64,000 nt of DNA from the NCBI GenBank assembly GCA_009692185.1, contig SHZT01000007.1:62001-126000 (forward strand), in the 5' to 3' direction. Under the pieces are notes generated by a model. It searched no databases, was not told the origin of the DNA, and saw only the letters and a list, made by a program, of their open reading frames with translations. The stretch is from Gemmatimonadota bacterium. Lineage in GTDB: Bacteria > Gemmatimonadota > Gemmatimonadetes > Gemmatimonadales > GWC2-71-9. This document shows, piece by piece, positions 43,232-52,701 of this stretch. The translations under genes and the position numbers were made by a program. How positions within the stretch are numbered: position 1 is the stretch's first letter; the number at the start of each line of letters is the position of its first letter.

Positions 43232-45405
43232 CCGAGGAAGGGGGGCCCATTCCCGGGCGGGTGGCGTACCACGCGGCGCGCTGGGTTCCGGTGCTGGTCC
43301 TAGGCGCGCTGACCTACGCGCTCTACCCGGTGGCGCGCGCGTTCGACGCCCCGATCGTCGAAGCCGGGCAGGTAGCGCCGGTCGAAGTGCTCGCTCCGTT
43401 CGGGTACGTCGTGAAGAAGTCGCCGCCTGAGCTGGCCCGTGACGCGGACGCCCTCGCCGCCACGGTGCGGCCCATCTACGAGTATCAGCCGGCCGTGGTC
43501 GATTCCGTGCGCCGCCGGGTGGATCGGCTCTTCGCCGGCCTGGATGCCGCACAGGGCCCGTCAACGAGGGTGACCGTGGCGGCGCAGTACGGTGCGCGCC
43601 TTTCGGCGGACGAGGCGGCGTATCTCGAGTCGCGTGCGCGCCGCGAGGCGTTGCGGGTGAGCCTCAACCGGTTCTTCCAGCGGAACCTGGGTGCCGGCGT
43701 CACGCTCGGGGGCACGATCGAGCAGGAGTTGTCGCGCGAAGTGGTGGTGCGGCGCGAGGGACGCGAACGGGTCGTGCCGCGGGACTCTGTGCTGACCTTC
43801 GCCGCCTTCCTCGAGCGCCGGTCGCCCGAGGAACCGTCGCCGGGTTCGTCGCTGGGGGACCAGATCTATCTCAAGCTCGTGAACGCCGTCTTCCAGCCGT
43901 CGCTGGTGCCCAACGTGTCCAAGACCCTGGCGCTGCGGGCGGAGCTCCGGCGGTCGGTGGACTCGGTCAAGGACGTGGTGCGGGCCAACGAGCGGGTCGT
44001 GGCGGCGCACGAAGTGGTGACGCCCGAGACGCATGCGCGCCTCGTGGCGCTGCGGGGCGAAATGCTGCAGCGCGGACGCTCGGGGGTCGCGGACCCCAAG
44101 GGCCTCGTCGGGCAGACGCTGAGCAATGCGCTGGTGCTCTCGATGTTCTGGCTGCTCCTCATGCTCTACCGCCGGGAGACGTACGGCAGCCTCCGGCAGG
44201 TGCTCGTGGTGGCCGGTCTCTTCGCGCTGGTGATCATCGGGTCTGCCATCAACCGGCGGTTCATCGCCGAGGGTCCCGAGCTGATCCCGATCCCCTTTGC
44301 GACCATGCTCCTCACGGTGCTGTTCAGTGGGCGCGTGTCCATGGTAGCCGCCATGGTCCTGGCCGTCCTGCTGGGATCGCAAGCCGCCTACAGCGGGCAG
44401 GCGGGGCTCTACCTGGCGATGATCGGCGGTGTCGCCGCCGCGCTTTCGATGCGGGTGATACGGCGGCGGACCCAGCTCCTCGTGGCCGCGGGCGGCGTGG
44501 TCGCCGCGTTCGTCGTGGGGGCGGGCACGGTGGCCCTGCGGTTCGACTGGTCGCTGGCCGAGCTGGGGTCGAGTATAGCGCGTGGCGGCGCCAACGCGAT
44601 CGTCTCGACGGCGCTGGTCATGCTGGCCCTGCCGGTGGTCGAGTCCCTGGCCGGCGTCACGACCGACCTCACGCTGCTCGAGCTCTCGGATCCCAGCCGT
44701 CCGCTGCTCCGGCGGCTCGCGACGGAAGCGCCCGGGACCTACGCCCACAGCGTGGCGATGGCCAACCTCTGCGAGTCGGCCTGCAATGCCATCGGGGCCA
44801 ACGGACTGCTGGCGCGCGTGGGGTGTTACTACCACGACGTGGGGAAGCTCACGAAGCCGCAGTTCTTCGTCGAGAACCAGGCGCCGGGCAGCAACCCGCA
44901 TGACCGGCTCAAGCCCGAGGCATCCGCGAGCATTATCCGGAACCACGTGCGGGACGGCATGACCCTCGCCGAGGAGCACGGCCTGCCCGCGATCGTCGCG
45001 GCGTTCATCCCGGAGCACCACGGCACGGCCGATATCACGTATTTCCTCGACCGGGCCAAGTCGCGCGGAGTGAACGTGGCTGAGAACGCCGACCAGTACC
45101 GGTATCCCGGCCCGCGTCCGCGCTCGGTGGAGACCGCGGTCGCCTTCCTGGCCGACGGTGTCGAGGCGGCGCTCCGTGTCCTGGGCGAGCCGACGGCGCA
45201 GCGTATCAGCGACGCGATCGAGCACATCGTCGAGCAGCGGGTCCAGTCCGGCCAGCTCTCCGAGGCACCGCTGACGCTGGCGCAACTCTCCCGGGTGCGG
45301 GACGAGTTCGTCCGGGTGCTGACGGGCATGCACCACAAACGCATTGACTATCCGACGGCCAGTGGCGGAATCACGTCTGAGTGGGAAGCTGCCTCGCGGG
45401 CGTGA
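43228..45405 (+). CDS. 7TMR-HDED/PgpH-type membrane HD phosphohydrolase
   Basis: A 725-residue membrane protein. One N-terminal membrane segment (about 18-36) is followed by a large extracytoplasmic 7TMR-HDED region (40-290), six or seven membrane segments (about 295-480, from LSNALVLSMFWLLLMLYRRE) and a cytoplasmic HD domain. The HD domain has TEAPGTYAHSVAMANLCE, CYYHDVGKLTKPQFF and IPEHHGTADI. This arrangement is that of PgpH (YqfF), which hydrolyses c-di-AMP. The order phoH-pgpH-ybeY matches the Bacillus phoH-yqfF-yqfG cluster and supports the assignment. Confidence 0.92.
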   Translation: MTEEGGPIPGRVAYHAARWVPVLVLGALTYALYPVARAFDAPIVEAGQVAPVEVLAPFGYVVKKSPPELARDADALAATVRPIYEYQPAVVDSVRRRVDRLFAGLDAAQGPSTRVTVAAQYGARLSADEAAYLESRARREALRVSLNRFFQRNLGAGVTLGGTIEQELSREVVVRREGRERVVPRDSVLTFAAFLERRSPEEPSPGSSLGDQIYLKLVNAVFQPSLVPNVSKTLALRAELRRSVDSVKDVVRANERVVAAHEVVTPETHARLVALRGEMLQRGRSGVADPKGLVGQTLSNALVLSMFWLLLMLYRRETYGSLRQVLVVAGLFALVIIGSAINRRFIAEGPELIPIPFATMLLTVLFSGRVSMVAAMVLAVLLGSQAAYSGQAGLYLAMIGGVAAALSMRVIRRRTQLLVAAGGVVAAFVVGAGTVALRFDWSLAELGSSIARGGANAIVSTALVMLALPVVESLAGVTTDLTLLELSDPSRPLLRRLATEAPGTYAHSVAMANLCESACNAIGANGLLARVGCYYHDVGKLTKPQFFVENQAPGSNPHDRLKPEASASIIRNHVRDGMTLAEEHGLPAIVAAFIPEHHGTADITYFLDRAKSRGVNVAENADQYRYPGPRPRSVETAVAFLADGVEAALRVLGEPTAQRISDAIEHIVEQRVQSGQLSEAPLTLAQLSRVRDEFVRVLTGMHHKRIDYPTASGGITSEWEAASRA

Positions 45406-45838
45406 CGTCCGCGTCTGGACGGTGGGGAAGGGCCTGCGGGCGGCGCTGTCGCCGTCGCTGGTCCGCCGCACGGTAACGGCAGTGCTGGACGGCGAGCGGG
45501 CCGGGCCGGCGACCATTAGCGTCACGTTCTTGTCCTCCCAGCGCATGCGCTCCCTGAACCGCCGGACGCTCGGACGCGATCGCTCGACTGACGTGATCGC
45601 GTTCCCGCTGCCCCACCGCGGGATGCTCGCGGGGGACGTCTACATCTGTCCGGCCATGGGCCGCCGCGCCGCGCAGGCGCTGGGAATCCCGGAGCGGGAG
45701 GAGTTGGTGCGGCTGGTGGTACACGGCACGTTGCATGTCCTCGGGTATGATCACCCTGCCTCTGCGCGGCGCACGGCGGCACCGATGTGGCGCCGCCAGG
45801 AGCGCTACGTGCAGCGGGTGTCGCAGGGCTCCCGGTGA
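45362..45838 (+). CDS. ybeY: rRNA maturation RNase YbeY
   Basis: About 158 residues, a zinc endoribonuclease of 16S rRNA processing and ribosome quality control. The three-histidine zinc site is complete in LVRLVVHGTLHVLGYDHP. The substrate-side motif LNRRTLGRDRSTDVIAFPLP precedes it. The start is uncertain because it overlaps the HD gene: GTG 45362 (used), ATG 45344 or GTG 45422 are possible. The conserved part begins near RVWTVG. The stop overlaps the CNNM-like gene (GTGA). Confidence 0.93.
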   Translation: MAESRLSGKLPRGRDVRVWTVGKGLRAALSPSLVRRTVTAVLDGERAGPATISVTFLSSQRMRSLNRRTLGRDRSTDVIAFPLPHRGMLAGDVYICPAMGRRAAQALGIPEREELVRLVVHGTLHVLGYDHPASARRTAAPMWRRQERYVQRVSQGSR

Positions 45839-47046
45839 CCGGGCTCGCGTTGACCGTTGCGGCGCTGGTGAGCGCGTTGCTTGCCGCCGGGTGGGCGGGC
45901 CTGTTCGCCCTGGCCGAGGAGTCGCCGGCCTTGTCGTCGTCCATCGGCGGGCCTCCGACCGGGGCGATGGACGCGGAGCCGATCCACCGGGCGTTCCAGG
46001 TCAGCCGGTTGGCGCTGACCGTGCTCGCCGGCGTGGCCGCTTCCCAGGCCGTGGGCTGGTGGTACCGGCCGACCCTTTCGGGCCTCGGTGTCGTGGTCGT
46101 CTCCGGTGGCTTGCTCTTCATGCTGGCGGATGCGGTCCCGCGATCGGTGGGCCTGCTCGCGCCTGACGCGGCGGCCGCCGCCGCGACTGTCGCGCGACGC
46201 ACGCTGTTGCCGTTCCGGCCCCTCATCGCGCTGGTCGGCGTGATCGAGCGCCTGCTGCAACGCCTCCTGCCGCGACCGGCCGCCACCGGCCAGCCGGTGC
46301 TGGGACCGACGCAGCGCGACATGCTCCTCGGCGTGTTCGCCATGGGCGATACGAGCGTCGCCGACATCATGACGCCCCGGATCGACGTGACTGCCGTGGA
46401 TGCGGAAGCGTCTGTGGAAGAAGTCCTGGAACTCATCCGGCACGGCGGACACCTCCGGATCCCGGTGTTCGACGGTACGCTCGACAACGTGATCGGCATT
46501 CTCCACGTGCGGGACCTGGTTCCCGCCGCGGCCGGTGCCACCGACATGCCCGACCGGTGGCAGGACCGGGTCCGCCCGGCGGAGTTCGTGCCGGAATCGA
46601 AGACCCTGGCGACCCAGCTCCGGGACTTCGTGCGTGGCTCGTCACACGTGGCCATCGTGGTGGACGAGTTCGGCGGCACCGCGGGACTGGTGACCTTGGG
46701 CGACATCATGGAGGAGATCGCCGGCGACATTCGCGACGAGGTAGGCGACGATGAGGAGCCGGCCGTCGAGCAACAGGGAGACAACCGGTTCTGGGTCGAC
46801 GGGAGCGTGACGCTGGACCAGCTCTCGGCCCTGCTCGGTGACGTGTTCGAACGCGATGGGGTCAGCACGGTCGGCGGGCTGATCTATTCCGAACTGGGGC
46901 GGGTGCCGACCCCAGGCGAGGAACTGCGGATCGGCGAGTTCCGTGTCGTGGTGCAGAAGGTCGTACGACGGCGGGTGCGCCGCGTGTACTTCGAGCGCCT
47001 GGAGCCGAGGCCCGAGGCCCAGGTGGCCACGGCGGACCCCCAATGA
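45835..47046 (+). CDS. CNNM/CorC-like membrane protein (DUF21 + CBS pair + CorC_HlyC)
   Basis: A 403-residue protein. The N-terminal half has three or four membrane segments of the CNNM transmembrane (DUF21) type (LALTVAALVSALLAAGWAGL, ALTVLAGVAASQAVGW, GLGVVVVSGGLLFML). A CBS pair follows from about 175 (VADIMTPRIDVTAVDAEASV, FDGTLDNVIGILHVRDLV), then the CorC_HlyC FAD-like domain (about 310-395). Members take part in Mg2+/Co2+ efflux or resistance. The transmembrane part is more divergent than the CBS part. The GTG start overlaps ybeY; the stop overlaps a second, related gene. Confidence 0.87.
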   Translation: MTGLALTVAALVSALLAAGWAGLFALAEESPALSSSIGGPPTGAMDAEPIHRAFQVSRLALTVLAGVAASQAVGWWYRPTLSGLGVVVVSGGLLFMLADAVPRSVGLLAPDAAAAAATVARRTLLPFRPLIALVGVIERLLQRLLPRPAATGQPVLGPTQRDMLLGVFAMGDTSVADIMTPRIDVTAVDAEASVEEVLELIRHGGHLRIPVFDGTLDNVIGILHVRDLVPAAAGATDMPDRWQDRVRPAEFVPESKTLATQLRDFVRGSSHVAIVVDEFGGTAGLVTLGDIMEEIAGDIRDEVGDDEEPAVEQQGDNRFWVDGSVTLDQLSALLGDVFERDGVSTVGGLIYSELGRVPTPGEELRIGEFRVVVQKVVRRRVRRVYFERLEPRPEAQVATADPQ

Positions 47047-48224
47047 TCGGCTGGCTCCTGATGCTGGGTGGCGTCCTGCTCTCTTCGGCGGGGACCACGA
47101 TTGCGGCGGCCTCGGCGGCGGTCTCGCGCCTGGAGCTGGCCCGGTGGATCTCCGGACGGCTGCGGGGCGCCGCGGTCGCAAGTGCGCTGCTCTCGACGCC
47201 GGGCCGTGTACTCGGCATGGCCACGGGAGTCGCGACGGCCGGCCTGGTGCTGGGCTCGATGGGCGTCGCGGCGGTGCTGGCTTCCATGCCGCCTGTGGTC
47301 AGCGCATCCGTCGTGGTGCTGGTGGCGGTTCCCTTGCTCATCGCGCTCACCTACTCGCTGCCGCGCGCCGTGGGACGGCGGTGGCCCGACCGCCTGGTGC
47401 GTCGGGGCGCGCCGGCCATGGAGTGGCTGTCGCGCATGGCGGCGCCTCTCCTCCTCGTCGGGGGCCCGGATCGGGATGTTTCCCGTGTGGTGCGGGCCGG
47501 TGAACGGGAAGGCGCCCTGGGCGACGAAGAACTCACCCTCTTTTCCGGGGTCGTTGCGTTTGCGGCACGCTCCGTGCGGGAAGTGATGACGCCGCGCACG
47601 GAGATCCTGGCGGTGCCGGAAAGCGCTTCCGTGGTGGATGTAGCTCGCCTGATCGGCGAATCGGGGTACTCCCGGCTCCCGGTGTACCGGGAATCGCTGG
47701 ACCACATCGTTGGGGCAGTCCACGCATTCGACTTGCTCAAGGCAGCCCCCGGGGATCCGTTGCCTCTCCGCCCGGTCAGCGTGGTGCCCGCTTCCAAGAA
47801 ATGCGCCGACCTGTTCTCCGAAATGCAGCGGGATGACCGGCAGATCGCGGTCGTGCTCGACGAATTCGGCGGCACGGCCGGCATCGTTACCCAGGGTGAC
47901 CTGCTCAAGGAGCTCACGGCCGAGATCTTCGACGACGGGCAGGGCAGGCCCGAAACTGCCGGGCAGGAGCTGGTCGAGGTCGATGGTACGACGACCATGA
48001 GCGAGCTGGCTGCACGGTTCGGTGTCGTACTGCCGACGGCAGATGGAAGTGTCGGCGGGTTCCTGGCGCGCGGCGCCGGGCGAATTCCGCTTGCTGGGGA
48101 GCGGTTCAGCGCGGCGGGGCTGGAATTCGACGTCCTGTCGGCGACGCCGGTGCGGGTGGAACGGGTCGCGGTACGGCGGGGACCGGTGAACGTCCAGGGT
48201 CTCGGCACGGGCGGGGGGCGCTAG
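47043..48224 (+). CDS. Second CNNM/CorC-like membrane protein (paralogue)
   Basis: A 393-residue paralogue of the upstream gene with the same domain order: membrane segments (MIGWLLMLGGVLLSSAGTTI, VVSASVVVLVAVPLLIALTY), CBS pair (REVMTPRTEILAVPESASVV, YRESLDHIVGAVHAFDLL, VLDEFGGTAGIVTQGDLLKE) and the CorC_HlyC domain (from about 315). The ATGA overlap and shared architecture suggest a tandem duplication, perhaps forming a heterodimer as CBS proteins do. A role in divalent cation transport is inferred from the family and from mgtE 44 bases downstream. Confidence 0.87.
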   Translation: MIGWLLMLGGVLLSSAGTTIAAASAAVSRLELARWISGRLRGAAVASALLSTPGRVLGMATGVATAGLVLGSMGVAAVLASMPPVVSASVVVLVAVPLLIALTYSLPRAVGRRWPDRLVRRGAPAMEWLSRMAAPLLLVGGPDRDVSRVVRAGEREGALGDEELTLFSGVVAFAARSVREVMTPRTEILAVPESASVVDVARLIGESGYSRLPVYRESLDHIVGAVHAFDLLKAAPGDPLPLRPVSVVPASKKCADLFSEMQRDDRQIAVVLDEFGGTAGIVTQGDLLKELTAEIFDDGQGRPETAGQELVEVDGTTTMSELAARFGVVLPTADGSVGGFLARGAGRIPLAGERFSAAGLEFDVLSATPVRVERVAVRRGPVNVQGLGTGGGR

Positions 48225-48268
48225 CTTACGGTGGGACACAGCGCGCGCATCCGGGCGCCAGAGGCACC

Positions 48269-49582
48269 GTGACGGAAGCACCCACGACGGCGGCACTGGA
48301 GCTCTGGGAAGAGTGGCCGGCACTCTCCGAGGAAGACCGCATCACGCGGTTCCGGGAACTTCCCAAGCACGAGCTCAACGACTTCTTCCTGACCCTGGAC
48401 CCCACGGAGCAGGCCGCGCTGGTGTGCGGACTGCCGTCCTCCGAGCGCGTCCTGTGGGTGCGCCTGCTCGACCCGGATGACGCGGTGGACATGATCCAGG
48501 CCGCGTCTCCCCACGATCGCCCGGCGCTGATGGACCTGCTGGACGAAAAGACGCGCACGGAAGTTCGTGCCCTCGCGGCGTACGAAGAGGACCACGCCGG
48601 CGGGCTGATGAGCCCGCGGTTCGCAAGGGTCCGGCCGGAAATGACCGTGGACGAGGCGATCGCCTACCTGCGAAAGCAGGCCGGCCAGGTCGAGACGATC
48701 TACTACGCCTACGTGCTGGATGCCCAGCAGAAACTCCAGGGCGTCATCTCCTGCCGCGAGTTGTTCCAGGCGGCAGGCGACCGCCGGGTGTCCGAGGTGA
48801 TGCACGCGAACGTGATTTCCGTGCTCGATGACATGGACCAGGAATCGGTCGGGCGGGTGTGGGTCGAGCAGGACCTGCTGGCGATCCCGGTCGTGGACCA
48901 CGACGGTAGAATGAAGGGCATCATCACGTTCGACGACATGGCGGACGTAGTCAGGGAAGAAGCGACCGAAGACATCCAGAAGATGGGTGGGACGGAAGCC
49001 CTGGCCATGCCCTACATGACGGCGGGCATTCTCGAACTGGTGCGGAAGCGGGCCGGCTGGCTCTCGATCCTTTTCATCGGCGAGATGCTCACGGCCACGG
49101 CCATGGCGTACTATCAGGACGAAATCGCCGCCGCCGTGGTCCTCGCGGTGTTCCTGCCGCTCATCATCAGTAGCGGCGGCAACTCCGGCTCGCAGGCGAC
49201 CACGCTGGTCATTCGGGGCATGGCCCTGGGCGAAGTACGGATCCGGGACTGGCCACGCGTCCTGGGGCGGGAAGTGACCGTTGGCCTGGCGCTGGGAACG
49301 GTGCTCGGCGTGCTCGGGCTCCTGCGGATCGTCCTGTGGCATTCCGTCGCCGGCTCGTACGGGGATCACTACCTCCTGCTGGGCATGAGCGTCGCGATCA
49401 GTCTCGTCGGTGTCGTGCTGTGGGGGACGGTGACCGGCTCCATGCTGCCGTTCGTGTTCCGGCGGCTCGGGTTCGACCCCGCCAGCGCATCGGCGCCGTT
49501 CGTCGCGACGCTCGTGGACGTGACCGGCCTCGTGATCTACTTCACGGTCGCGGGACTTCTGCTCAGGGGCACGCTGTTGTGA
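48269..49582 (+). CDS. mgtE: Magnesium transporter MgtE
   Basis: A 437-residue Mg2+ channel of standard architecture: N domain (about 20-130, helical superhelix), CBS pair (about 135-255, GGLMSPRFARVRPEMTVDEA ... FDDMADVV) and five transmembrane helices from about 280. The pore-lining signature SSGGNSGSQATTLVIRGMALGE is intact. The N and CBS domains sense cytoplasmic Mg2+ and close the channel. The GTG start lies 44 bases after the CNNM pair, with no Mg riboswitch-like structure visible. The stop overlaps meaB (GTGA). Confidence 0.96.
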   Translation: MTEAPTTAALELWEEWPALSEEDRITRFRELPKHELNDFFLTLDPTEQAALVCGLPSSERVLWVRLLDPDDAVDMIQAASPHDRPALMDLLDEKTRTEVRALAAYEEDHAGGLMSPRFARVRPEMTVDEAIAYLRKQAGQVETIYYAYVLDAQQKLQGVISCRELFQAAGDRRVSEVMHANVISVLDDMDQESVGRVWVEQDLLAIPVVDHDGRMKGIITFDDMADVVREEATEDIQKMGGTEALAMPYMTAGILELVRKRAGWLSILFIGEMLTATAMAYYQDEIAAAVVLAVFLPLIISSGGNSGSQATTLVIRGMALGEVRIRDWPRVLGREVTVGLALGTVLGVLGLLRIVLWHSVAGSYGDHYLLLGMSVAISLVGVVLWGTVTGSMLPFVFRRLGFDPASASAPFVATLVDVTGLVIYFTVAGLLLRGTLL

Positions 49583-50625
49583 CGGCGACGACCCAGACCG
49601 CGGAGTTGCTCGAGGCGCTGAAGGAGCGAAAGACACCGGCGCTGGCCCGGGCCATTTCCCTGGTCGAGAACGCGCGGGACGGCTACGAGGAGCTCCTGTC
49701 CGCCATTCACCCGCACGTGGGTCGTGCGTTCCGGGTCGGGATCACGGGTCCGCCAGGGGCGGGCAAGTCCACGCTCGTGGAGCGGTTGATCCACGCGTAC
49801 CGGGCGAAGGACCTGACGGTTGCGGTCATCGCGGTAGATCCGACGAGCCCGTTCTCGGGCGGCGCATTGCTGGGTGACCGGATCCGGATGGAATCGGTGA
49901 CCCTGGACCCGGGCGTGTTCATTCGTTCCATGGCCACTCGCGGTGCCCTGGGTGGGCTCGCCACGACGACGCGCGAGGTCTGCGACGTGGTGGACGCGTT
50001 CGGCTTCGACCGGGTCATCGTCGAGACGGTGGGGGTGGGGCAGTCGGAACTGGAAATCGCCGCCACCGCTGATGCGGCGGTGCTGGTGCTGGTGCCGGAT
50101 TCGGGCGACGAAGTCCAGGTCCTCAAGGCTGGCGTCATGGAGATCGCAGACATCTTTGTGATCAACAAGGCGGACCGGCCCGGGGCCGACAAACTGCGGC
50201 AGGAAATCGAGATCATGCTGGGCTTGCGGGAGGGGAACGCCCTGCGGTATGTCGGCACGCATCACCGCGGGCGGGAGAGCGCCCAGGCAGCGAGGCGGGA
50301 GGAGCCGAAACGCTGGGAGCCTCCCGTGCTTGCGACCGTGGCGACGACCGGGCAGGGAGTCCCCACCCTGATCGAGGCCGTCGAGGCATACGCCGAGCGG
50401 ACGAAAGCAAACGGTGACCTGGATGCGCGGCGGCGGGCCCGGCTCGAGCGTCACACGCGTGAGGTCGTCGAGCGCTCGTTGAGGCAGATGGTATGGCAGG
50501 ACGGTGCGGGCGAAGCGGCACTTGCCCAGGGCCTCGAACGGGTGTTCAAGGGAACCGAGAGCCCCTACGAGCTGGCTCGTCGCATCGTCAATGGATTGAC
50601 CGGGGGGTCTGCGCATGGCGGGTAG
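49579..50625 (+). CDS. meaB: MeaB/ArgK-type G3E GTPase, B12-mutase chaperone
   Basis: A 348-residue G3E-family GTPase. The P-loop is GITGPPGAGKSTL (G57-T65). Switch and base-recognition elements are AVDPTSPFSGGALLGDRIRM, IVETVGVGQSE and FVINKADRPG (NKxD). The C-terminal helical dimerisation part follows. MeaB loads and protects adenosylcobalamin-dependent acyl-CoA mutases, and the mutase subunits come next with overlapping frames. A fused IcmF form is excluded because chaperone and mutase are separate here. Confidence 0.96.
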   Translation: MTATTQTAELLEALKERKTPALARAISLVENARDGYEELLSAIHPHVGRAFRVGITGPPGAGKSTLVERLIHAYRAKDLTVAVIAVDPTSPFSGGALLGDRIRMESVTLDPGVFIRSMATRGALGGLATTTREVCDVVDAFGFDRVIVETVGVGQSELEIAATADAAVLVLVPDSGDEVQVLKAGVMEIADIFVINKADRPGADKLRQEIEIMLGLREGNALRYVGTHHRGRESAQAARREEPKRWEPPVLATVATTGQGVPTLIEAVEAYAERTKANGDLDARRRARLERHTREVVERSLRQMVWQDGAGEAALAQGLERVFKGTESPYELARRIVNGLTGGSAHGG

Positions 50626-52267
50626 GAAAGACCAGGACAAGGAATGGCGTGAACAGTTCGATGCCGGCGAGAAGCGGAACGTGGGGTTCGTGACGCAGAG
50701 CTCCGAGGAAGTCGAGCCGCTGTATACGCGGAAGGACCTCGACGGATTCGACTACGCGCGCGACCTGGGCAACCCCGGGGAGCCTCCGTTTACGCGGGGT
50801 ATTCACCCCACCATGTACCGTGGTCGGCTCTGGACCATGCGTCAGTTCGCCGGATTCGGCACGGCGGAGGACACGAACCAGCGCTACAAGTTCCTGCTCG
50901 GTCGCGGACAGACGGGGCTCTCGGTGGCGTTCGACTTCCCCACGCTCATGGGCTACGACTCCGACCATCCCCGCTCCGAAGGGGAGGTTGGAAAATGCGG
51001 TGTCGCCATTTCCTCGACGGATGACATGGCGACCCTGTTCGATGGAATCCCGATGGAACAGATCTCGACGTCCATGACGATCAATGGCCCGGCGGCCATG
51101 CTGTTCGCCTTCTACGTGGCGGCTGCGGAGCGCCAGGGCGCCGACATCGCCGAGCTCCGCGGGACGATCCAGAACGACATGCTGAAGGAGTACATGGCCC
51201 AGCATGCGTGGATCTATCCGGTCGAGCCGGCGCTCAAGATCATCGTGGACGTCTTCGAGTGGGCGGCGAAGCACACGCCGCAGTGGAACACGATCTCGAT
51301 CAGCGGCTACCATATTCGCGAAGCCGGCGCAACCGCGGTGCAGGAGCTGGCGTTCACGCTGGCCAACGGCTTCAGCTATGTCGAGCACGCGCTCGCTCGC
51401 GGGCTGGACATCGAGTCGTTCGCGCCACGGCTCTCGTTCTTCTGGGACGTGCATAACGACTTCTTCGAGGAAATCGCGAAGATGCGCGCCGCCCGGCGCA
51501 TCTGGTTCCGGCACCTGCGGGAGAAGTACGGGGCCAAAAGCGACCGCGCGTGCATGATGCGGTTCCATTGCCAGACGGCGGGCGTGTCGCTCACCGCGCA
51601 GCAGCCGATGAACAACGTGGTGCGGGTCGCCTACCAGGCCCTCGCGGCGGTACTGGCGGGGGCCCAGTCCCTGCATACCAATTCGCTGGACGAGACGCTG
51701 GCATTGCCGACCGAGGAAGCGGTGCAGGTGGCGCTTCGAACCCAGCAGATCCTCGCGTACGAGACGGGCGTCGCCAACGTGATCGATCCGCTGGGCGGGT
51801 CCTACTTCGTCGAGTCGCTCACCAACCGCATGGAAGAAGATGCCGAGCGGCTCTTTGCCGAGATCGAGAAGGTGGGCGGCGTGGTGCAGGGTATCGAGCG
51901 CGGGTGGTTCCAGCGGCAGATTGCCCAGAGTTCCCTGCGGTTCCAGCACGAAGTGGAGCAGAAGCGCCGCATCATCGTGGGCGTGAACGAGTTCACCGAG
52001 GGCAGCGAAAACGAGCACGACCTGGAAATCCTCAAGGTCACCGACGCCGCCGACACGTCCCAGCGGCGGCAACTGGCCGCGCTTCGGGCGCGGCGCGACG
52101 CCAGCAGGGCGGAGCGGGCGCTCGATGCGTTGCGGAGCGCGGCGGCGGCTGAAGCGAATGTCGTGGGCCCCATGCTCGATGCGGCCCGCGCCGACTGTAC
52201 ACTCTTCGAGATCCGGCACGCGCTGGAGCAGGTGTACGGCGCCTATCGGGAGCCGGTGTTCTTCTAG
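50615..52267 (+). CDS. B12-dependent acyl-CoA mutase large subunit; active site matches isobutyryl-CoA mutase (IcmA-like)
   Basis: A 550-residue catalytic subunit of the methylmalonyl-CoA mutase family, lacking the C-terminal B12 domain, which the next gene supplies. The substrate barrel has [19 protein letters not shown] and [16 protein letters not shown]. In P. shermanii methylmalonyl-CoA mutase the substrate carboxylate is held by Tyr89 and Arg207. Aligned here are Phe78 and Gln196, the pair known from isobutyryl-CoA mutase. 2-hydroxyisobutyryl-CoA mutase has Ile and Gln. The 550 + 144 residue split also fits IcmA/IcmB. I therefore favour an isobutyryl/n-butyryl-CoA mutase or related activity over the usual 'methylmalonyl' label; the substrate itself is inference. 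Confidence 0.88.
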   Translation: MAGRKDQDKEWREQFDAGEKRNVGFVTQSSEEVEPLYTRKDLDGFDYARDLGNPGEPPFTRGIHPTMYRGRLWTMRQFAGFGTAEDTNQRYKFLLGRGQTGLSVAFDFPTLMGYDSDHPRSEGEVGKCGVAISSTDDMATLFDGIPMEQISTSMTINGPAAMLFAFYVAAAERQGADIAELRGTIQNDMLKEYMAQHAWIYPVEPALKIIVDVFEWAAKHTPQWNTISISGYHIREAGATAVQELAFTLANGFSYVEHALARGLDIESFAPRLSFFWDVHNDFFEEIAKMRAARRIWFRHLREKYGAKSDRACMMRFHCQTAGVSLTAQQPMNNVVRVAYQALAAVLAGAQSLHTNSLDETLALPTEEAVQVALRTQQILAYETGVANVIDPLGGSYFVESLTNRMEEDAERLFAEIEKVGGVVQGIERGWFQRQIAQSSLRFQHEVEQKRRIIVGVNEFTEGSENEHDLEILKVTDAADTSQRRQLAALRARRDASRAERALDALRSAAAAEANVVGPMLDAARADCTLFEIRHALEQVYGAYREPVFF

Positions 52268-52701
52268 TGCCGGTAACCGCAACGAAAGGGCGCACCAAGG
52301 CCCGCCCCATCCGGGTACTGGTGGCCAAGCCGGGCCTGGACGGGCACGATCGGGGCGCAAAGGTCGTTGCCGCGTCGCTGCGTGACGCGGGGATGGAAGT
52401 CATCTACACCGGGCTCCATCAGACACCCGAAATGATTGCGACGGCGGCCATCCAGGAGGACGTGGACGTGATCGGGCTGTCGATTCTCTCGGGCGCTCAC
52501 ATGACACTCTTCCCCCGCGTGAAGAAGCTGATGACCGACGCCGGGCGTGGTGATGTGCTGGTCATCGGGGGCGGGATCATCCCGGCGGAGGACGTACACG
52601 CGCTGGAAGCCCAGGGTATCGCGAAGCTGTTCGGCCCTGGCACCGCGAGTGGGGATATCATCGCGTTCATCAGGTCGTGGGCCGAGAAGCGCAGCGAATG
52701 A
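52267..52701 (+). CDS. Cobalamin-binding small subunit of the acyl-CoA mutase (IcmB-like)
   Basis: A 144-residue Rossmann-like B12 domain with the base-off/His-on motif [12 protein letters not shown], in which H27 is the cobalt ligand. It is followed by [14 protein letters not shown] and [12 protein letters not shown], the loops around the cobalamin tail. It completes the split mutase together with the preceding gene. The GTG start shares one base with the upstream stop (TAGTG). The stop overlaps the next micro-ORF (ATGA). Confidence 0.93.
   Translation: MPVTATKGRTKARPIRVLVAKPGLDGHDRGAKVVAASLRDAGMEVIYTGLHQTPEMIATAAIQEDVDVIGLSILSGAHMTLFPRVKKLMTDAGRGDVLVIGGGIIPAEDVHALEAQGIAKLFGPGTASGDIIAFIRSWAEKRSE

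Noticed and set aside
49400-49600. A cobalamin riboswitch before meaB and the B12 mutase
   Set aside because: There is no non-coding space: meaB overlaps mgtE. I see no B12-box-like segment upstream of mgtE in the 44-base gap.
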